From Lachnospiraceae bacterium UBA2860 (GTDB lineage Bacteria > Bacillota > Clostridia > Lachnospirales > Lachnospiraceae), in assembly GCA_002350625.1 (NCBI GenBank), contig DEFE01000044.1:69648-80535 (forward strand): a DNA stretch of 10,888 bases, written 5' to 3'. A model generated the notes under the pieces. That model was not told the origin of the DNA. It searched no databases and saw nothing but the letters and a program-made list of their open reading frames with translations. Each line of letters opens with the position of its first letter. Within the stretch, counting starts at the first letter, position 1. Shown in pieces: positions 6,904 through 10,888 of the stretch. Position numbers and translations under genes: made by a program.

Positions 6904-6948
6904 AAAAAACGACGGCACAGCCGCAGATGCGGCTGTGCCGTTTTTATT
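6904..6948. terminator. Bidirectional intrinsic terminator between convergent genes
   Basis: A perfect 13-bp stem (6912-6924 with 6929-6941, arm ACGGCACAGCCGC) closes a 4-nt loop. It is followed by TTTTTATTT on the plus strand and preceded by AAAAAA, which is a T tract on the minus strand. It lies between the stop of the S1 gene and the stop of the nucleotidyltransferase gene, so it can end both transcripts. Confidence 0.92.
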
Positions 6949-6972
6949 TGCTCCTTCAGCATCGAATCCATT

Positions 6973-8070
6973 TCAGTTTTTCTTCGCTTTTCTCAGCGCT
7001 TTCACTTCCGAGATCAGATTGCCGCTCGCAAGGCCGCGCGCGGTCCGGTAAAGCGGCAGCAGGGGCATGAGAAGCTTGTGTTCATAGAAAAACGGATACT
7101 GCTTCGCAAAGGCCTGATACCCCTCGTCTCCTTCCCGCATCGGCCCGAAGAAGCGGCTCATGGCATAGCGGAGCTTGCTCCCGCCTTTTTTGCGCACGCT
7201 GTTCTCCACCCGGTGGGTCGTCGTCCCGTAGGCGCCCGAGGTAAGGATATAGCGCAGCATCTCCCGGTCGGATTCCGTCAGCTTCCCGCCGGAAAACAGG
7301 TGCTGCGAGAGGGACCTGTTGGCGGCCTCAAACGCCGCGATCCCCAGCTTCTCCATCTCCGCCGCCACATAGTCCATATCCGGGCTCTCCTTCTGCAGGT
7401 AGACGTACGTGTCGAGGAGCGAGCGCAGGCCGGTGCCGCCGCCTGCATAGTGCTTGTATTCGTGGGCTGTCATAAAGATGTAGAAATCCTCGGGGCTGAG
7501 GTGCTTCTCAAAGCCGTCTCCACGCAGCCTTTTTTCCACATCTTTGTAGTACTCGTACAGCTTTTCCTCGTGCTCGGGACCGAACAGCGCCCGGTGCATC
7601 TCAAAGTTGCACACGGGCTTCTTGTAGTAGACGTCATGGCTGCCGACATCAAAATGCTCTGTCGTAAAGCCGAGCCCTTCCATGATGGTCCGCACGTCGT
7701 CCGCCCTCGCCGCGTCAAAGAGGATGTCATGATCGGACATCTGCCGCATCCCGTATGAAGGATACAGGTGCTGCAGCACAATACCTTTAAGCGGCATGTG
7801 CCAGATTCCGGCCTTGTCAAGCGCGGCAAAAAGGACCTCCATCTCCGCGTCCATCGTGGCATTTTTTAAGAGAGAGCTTCTTGCGGCCTTCATGAAGCGC
7901 TCATCCTTCACGCCGGCTTCTTCCAGTGCCGGCGCCGCGGCGGCGGCAAGCATGTGCCAGACAGCCTGCCTGTACAAAGCTGCAAGGTCCATGCCGGCGA
8001 CCCGCGCCGTGTCCGGCTTCTTTTCATTCACGGCACATGAGACGAGATAGATCAAATCCTTTGTTTTCAT
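6973..8070 (-). CDS. Nucleotidyltransferase family protein (PF14907-like)
   Basis: A 365-residue soluble protein that fits the 'uncharacterised nucleotidyltransferase' family (PF14907, Pol-beta-like fold). Visible hallmarks are the PLKG motif at 93-96, then YPSYGMRQMSDHDILF at 103-118, where D113 and D115 form the metal-binding D-x-D pair of the fold. Also visible are EMHR at 157-160 and a later HEYKHYAGGGTGLRSLLD block (203-220) typical of the family. The basic C-terminus ends in KALRKAKKN. The substrate is unknown; the family is often found beside ABC transporters and in some peptide-modification clusters, including lasso peptide clusters (established knowledge), but no cyclase, protease or clear precursor is seen here. 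The ATG at 8070 has a GGAG site 6 nt upstream and lies 21 nt after the ABC gene stop, so both are probably one transcript that ends at the bidirectional hairpin. Confidence 0.85.
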   Translation of the reverse strand: MKTKDLIYLVSCAVNEKKPDTARVAGMDLAALYRQAVWHMLAAAAAPALEEAGVKDERFMKAARSSLLKNATMDAEMEVLFAALDKAGIWHMPLKGIVLQHLYPSYGMRQMSDHDILFDAARADDVRTIMEGLGFTTEHFDVGSHDVYYKKPVCNFEMHRALFGPEHEEKLYEYYKDVEKRLRGDGFEKHLSPEDFYIFMTAHEYKHYAGGGTGLRSLLDTYVYLQKESPDMDYVAAEMEKLGIAAFEAANRSLSQHLFSGGKLTESDREMLRYILTSGAYGTTTHRVENSVRKKGGSKLRYAMSRFFGPMREGDEGYQAFAKQYPFFYEHKLLMPLLPLYRTARGLASGNLISEVKALRKAKKN

Positions 8071-8091
8071 GTCAGGCTCCGCTTTCCCCTT

Positions 8092-9768
8092 TTATCTTTC
8101 CTGCTCCGTGACGTCTTCGACGCCCGTCTCCGTAAACTGCAGCACCCGGTCGCAGATCGCAAGCGCCGCTTTCCGGTGCGTGACGATCACCACGGTCTTG
8201 TCCGTCAGGGAGCGCAGATTCTCAAGAAGGCGCCGCTCGGTCCGGTCGTCCAGCGCGCTGGTGGATTCATCGAGCAGCAGCACCGGGCAGTCCGCAAACA
8301 CCGCCCTCGCGATGGCGATCCGCTGCATCTGTCCCTCCGAAAGCCCCGTGCCGCGCTCGCCGAGCACAGCGTCCGGATCGTCGACAAATTCATCCGCGCA
8401 GGAGATCTTAAGCGCTTTAAGGAGTCTTACTTCATCATGGGCAGCGCCGGGATCGGCGAAGCTCACGACATCCCGGATCGTGCCGTTCATCAGCGCGTTT
8501 CCCTGCGGCACGTAGGCAAAGAGCCTGCGCCATGAAGCTGTGAGAGGCATTTCCCGCCCGGCGGCGGCGATATAGCGCTCACCGCTGTCCAGCGGATACA
8601 TGCACATCAGGAGCTTCAGCACCGTGCTCTTCCCGCAGCCGCTCTGTCCCGTGAAGGCGACGTACTCTCCCTTCTTTATGTCGAAGAAAATGCCGTCCAG
8701 CACCACGGGCGCCGCATCGTCCGCTTCGTAAGTGAAGCTCGCGTCCTTGAGTCCGAGGGCCGTGAAGGACTCCCGGTAGAGGCGGCGGACCTCATCGGCG
8801 GGCAGCGCCGCCTCGTCGTCCGCGAAGGCTTCAATCTCCATAAGGCGCTCGGCGCTGGCTGTCATCGCGTAATAGCGGGGCAGGTAGCCGCTGATATTGA
8901 CAAAAGGCCCCTGAATCTGGCCGATCAGCTGCATGATGGCGGTCAGGGTGCCGTATGTCACGGTATCGTGCAGAATCCCATAGGCACAGTACACGACGCC
9001 GAGCAGGTACATCCCCTGCATGGCGGCGGAAAACCCGCTGTTCGCCACGTTGGAAAAGCGGGTGCGGCGCATCCTGGCCGCCTTGTGCTCGTCCATCGCC
9101 CCGGCCGCGGCACTGCCCGTCCGCTCCTCCGCCGCGAAGGACTTGATCATCATGAGGCTCCCGATGTGCTCCTGCAGGAGGACCCGCAGCCGCCCGTCGC
9201 TCTCCTGAATGTTCTTGTGGAAGCGCTTGAGCACGCCCCGGAAGGCGTATGTCAGCACGCACAGGACGATCCCGCCCGGCACGAGGATCGCGGCGAACAT
9301 GCGGTCCAGCGCGATGACCATGATGATCGCCGAGATCAGCCGGACGACCGTGCCGATGAGTCCCGGCAGGATCTCTACGATCCCGCCGGCGACGACAGTC
9401 GTGTCATTCGTCAGGCGGTTCATCCACTCCGCCGTGTGCGTGGCCGAGACGACGCTGTAATCCTTCCGCAGGATGTTGTCCACAAGCCGCTGCTTGAAGC
9501 GGTTTTCGATCTCCGACTTCGCCAGCTCCTGCAGCCAGCGCACGAGGGCGGAAAGGCCGATCTGCAGCGCGACCAGCGCGACAATCATCACGACGCCGCG
9601 AAAGAAACCGGCACTGTCATGGCCCACCGCGCTGTCGACGATGTTCCTCAAAAAGAGAGCGTAGAGGACGCCGAGCACGCCGCCTGCGGCCTGGGAGAGC
9701 GCCAGCACCAGCACGTATGCTTTCTTCCTTCCGGTAACCCTGAGGAGCCACCGCGTTGCGCTATCCAC
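8092..9768 (-). CDS. ABC exporter, fused membrane and ATPase domains
   Basis: A 558-residue half-transporter of the type I ABC exporter fold, expected to dimerise in the cytoplasmic membrane. About six membrane helices lie between residues 16 and 295. The ATPase domain follows: Walker A GQSGCGKS (374-381), Q-loop Q422 in YVPQGN, signature LSEGQ (476-480, Glu replacing the usual Gly), Walker B VLLLD with catalytic E501, D-loop SALDD, and switch H531. All catalytic residues are present, so it should be active. There is no N-terminal C39 peptidase domain. Cargo is unknown; lipid, peptide or drug are all possible. The start is the GTG at 9768: an in-frame TGA lies 24 nt upstream and no earlier start fits. 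The GTG has no convincing ribosome binding site and overlaps the end of a 14-codon ORF. Downstream, the nucleotidyltransferase gene follows after 21 nt. Confidence 0.92.
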   Translation of the reverse strand: MDSATRWLLRVTGRKKAYVLVLALSQAAGGVLGVLYALFLRNIVDSAVGHDSAGFFRGVVMIVALVALQIGLSALVRWLQELAKSEIENRFKQRLVDNILRKDYSVVSATHTAEWMNRLTNDTTVVAGGIVEILPGLIGTVVRLISAIIMVIALDRMFAAILVPGGIVLCVLTYAFRGVLKRFHKNIQESDGRLRVLLQEHIGSLMMIKSFAAEERTGSAAAGAMDEHKAARMRRTRFSNVANSGFSAAMQGMYLLGVVYCAYGILHDTVTYGTLTAIMQLIGQIQGPFVNISGYLPRYYAMTASAERLMEIEAFADDEAALPADEVRRLYRESFTALGLKDASFTYEADDAAPVVLDGIFFDIKKGEYVAFTGQSGCGKSTVLKLLMCMYPLDSGERYIAAAGREMPLTASWRRLFAYVPQGNALMNGTIRDVVSFADPGAAHDEVRLLKALKISCADEFVDDPDAVLGERGTGLSEGQMQRIAIARAVFADCPVLLLDESTSALDDRTERRLLENLRSLTDKTVVIVTHRKAALAICDRVLQFTETGVEDVTEQER

Positions 9769-9805
9769 GGCGCACCGCGGGCCTCAGCGCAAAAACCTGC
9801 AGCAT
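9761..9805 (-). CDS. Possible 14-residue leader ORF before the ABC gene
   Basis: ATG at 9805 opens a 14-residue frame (MLQVFALRPAVRRG) ending in TAG at 9761-9763. It has a GGAAAGGGG site (9814-9822) with 8-nt spacing, better than anything before the ABC gene's GTG. Its last 8 nt overlap the ABC start (GTGGATAG). A still shorter frame, MKKERG, lies just before it (9810-9830). It could be a coupling leader, the true N-terminus of the ABC protein separated by a one-base frameshift, or chance. There is no homology evidence that the peptide itself is functional. Confidence 0.35.
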   Translation of the reverse strand: MLQVFALRPAVRRG

Positions 9806-9865
9806 CGCTTTAACCCCTTTCCTTTTTCATGAGCCCGATCATAAGCCGGTGCCGGCAAAGCGTAT

Positions 9866-9906
9866 AAAAAACGGCTTCACAGGAATCGTTCTGCTCCCAT
9901 GAAGCC
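9866..9906 (-). terminator. Intrinsic terminator after secA
   Basis: On the minus strand GGCTTCA (9900-9906) pairs with TGAAGCC (9873-9879). The stem extends inward through two wobble pairs and GGA/TCC, and the tract GTTTTTTATA follows. It starts 10 nt past the secA stop. It separates secA from the ABC gene, whose own promoter is not clear: TATGAT at 9837-9842 on the minus strand is a possible -10, but no good -35 is visible. Confidence 0.85.
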
Positions 9907-9916
9907 ATATTTCGCA

Positions 9917-10888
9917 TTACATCTTCAGCGGCTCCGACCCGGGTCTGCCGTGGCAGTTCTTATACTTCTTGCCGCTGCCGCACGGGCACATGTCGTTCGG
10001 ATAGATCTTCTTTACCTTCCGCATCACCGGCTTCTTCGCCAGCGTGTCGTCCTTATTCGTCCCCATCACCTTGGCGGCCGGCTCTCTCTCGACCTTCTGC
10101 TGCAGCCTCACGTGATAGAGCACCCGGAGCGTCTCCTCCTGAATCTGCTCCGTCATCTCCTCGAACATCTCGAAGCCGTACATGCGGTACTCGACCTTCG
10201 GGTCGTGCTGCGCGTAAGCCGTAAGGCCGATGCCCTGCCGCAGCTGCTCCATGTCGTCGATGTGGTTCATCCATCTGGCGTCGATGACCTTAAGGAGCAC
10301 CACTCTCTCGAGCTCGCGCATGCGGTTCTCGCCGGGGAACACTTCCTCGAACTCCGCCTCTTTTTTGGCGTACAACGTTCTCGCTTCCGCCTTAAGGAAT
10401 TCCGCGAGCTGCTTCTGGTTCATGGACTTGATCTCGTCCGCCTTCGGCATCCTGAGCGGGATGACCGGATACAGGTTCTGCGTGAGCGCCTGCAGATCCA
10501 TATCCTCGCCCTCGTGGTCCTCGGCGAGGCTGATGTGGATCTTGCGGTCGATGACGGCGTCCACCATGCCCATGATCACGCCGTGCATATCCTCGCCGTC
10601 CAGCACCTTCTGCCGCTGCTCGTAGATGATCTCGCGCTGGTCGTTGTTGACGCGGTCGAACTCAAGCAGGTTCTTGCGGATGCCGAAGTTGTTGCCCTCG
10701 ATCTTCTTCTGCGCGCGCTCGATGGCAGAGCTCAGCATCTTGTGCTCGATCTGTTCATTTTCGGGGACGCCAAGTGTCTCAAATGTCTTGATCAGGCGCT
10801 CGGAGCCGAACAGGCGCATGAGGTCGTCTTCCAGCGAGATGTAGAAGCGGCTCTCGCCGGGGTCGCCCTGACGGCCGGAACGGCCGCG
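9917..10888 (-). CDS. secA: SecA translocase ATPase, C-terminal third (N-terminus off window)
   Basis: Motor ATPase that drives preproteins through the SecYEG channel. The last 323 residues are present and the frame stays open to the right edge, so the Met at 10819 is internal. The first visible residues include GRSGRQGDPGESRFYISLED, the conserved motif at the end of the second nucleotide-binding domain, followed by MRLFGSERL. The helical scaffold/wing part contains NFGIRKNLLEFDRVNNDQRE and LLKVIDARWMNHIDDMEQLR. The protein ends in a SEC-C zinc motif CPCGSGKKYKNCHG (C-x-C-x8-C-H), which in other bacteria binds SecB or ribosomes. About 500 or more N-terminal residues are missing. The gene ends at a clear terminator. 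Confidence 0.98.
   Translation of the reverse strand, partial: RGRSGRQGDPGESRFYISLEDDLMRLFGSERLIKTFETLGVPENEQIEHKMLSSAIERAQKKIEGNNFGIRKNLLEFDRVNNDQREIIYEQRQKVLDGEDMHGVIMGMVDAVIDRKIHISLAEDHEGEDMDLQALTQNLYPVIPLRMPKADEIKSMNQKQLAEFLKAEARTLYAKKEAEFEEVFPGENRMRELERVVLLKVIDARWMNHIDDMEQLRQGIGLTAYAQHDPKVEYRMYGFEMFEEMTEQIQEETLRVLYHVRLQQKVEREPAAKVMGTNKDDTLAKKPVMRKVKKIYPNDMCPCGSGKKYKNCHGRPGSEPLKM

Noticed and set aside
8968..9813. Plus-strand open frame opposite the ABC membrane domain
   Set aside because: Arg/His/Asp-rich antisense shadow; the opposite strand encodes a complete ABC exporter.
9848..9857. GCCGG/CCGGC inverted repeat between secA and the ABC gene as a terminator
   Set aside because: The arms are only about 5 bp with an almost absent loop and no T tract after it; the real terminator is the hairpin at 9866-9906.
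10817..10819. ATG at 10819 as the start of a 300-residue SecA-like gene
   Set aside because: The frame continues upstream to the window edge and encodes the conserved SecA motif GRSGRQGDPGESRFY, so this Met is internal.

Overview
The window looks like chromosomal DNA from a GC-rich member of the Firmicutes, most likely class Clostridia (Lachnospiraceae-like; the family is an inference). Support comes from the SecA carrying a SEC-C zinc tail, the xpaC-telA pair, purine-rich AGGAGG-type ribosome binding sites and compact short-gap operons. No phage, IS, CRISPR, tRNA or rRNA sequence was recognised. Both edges cut genes: valS loses its C-terminus on the left and secA its N-terminus on the right.

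Region 1 (1-5610, minus strand) reads as one operon transcribed leftward from a good promoter at 5582-5610. Its order is two overlapping four-helix SMR/EamA-type half-transporters, an XpaC-like membrane protein with an Ala/Gln repeat tail, a TelA-family 'toxic anion resistance' protein, and valyl-tRNA synthetase. Gaps are -11, 11, 61 and 22 nt, and no terminator was seen between the genes. The first four genes suggest an envelope or membrane stress module. valS rides at the end with no T-box leader in sight.

Region 2 (5611-6950, plus strand) is a divergent control region followed by a single gene for a three-domain S1 RNA-binding protein with an acidic Ala/Glu/Pro N-terminal tail. Several inverted repeats are stacked between its likely promoter and its Shine-Dalgarno sequence. 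The gene ends at a 13-bp perfect hairpin flanked by A and T tracts, which can terminate transcription from both sides.

Region 3 (6973-9830, minus strand) is a two-gene unit: an ABC exporter (fused membrane and ATPase domains) and a PF14907-type 'uncharacterised nucleotidyltransferase'. The ABC gene appears to start at GTG and has no good ribosome binding site of its own. A 14-codon ORF with a reasonable ribosome binding site overlaps that start, which suggests translational coupling or a small frameshift. Region 4 (9866-10888, minus strand) is the 3' end of secA followed by an intrinsic terminator, so the ABC unit probably has its own transcription start.

Most of the window is housekeeping or widely distributed. 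The less-explained parts are the half-transporter/XpaC/TelA/valS operon, the ABC-nucleotidyltransferase pair with its odd start, and the dyad-rich leader of the S1 gene.
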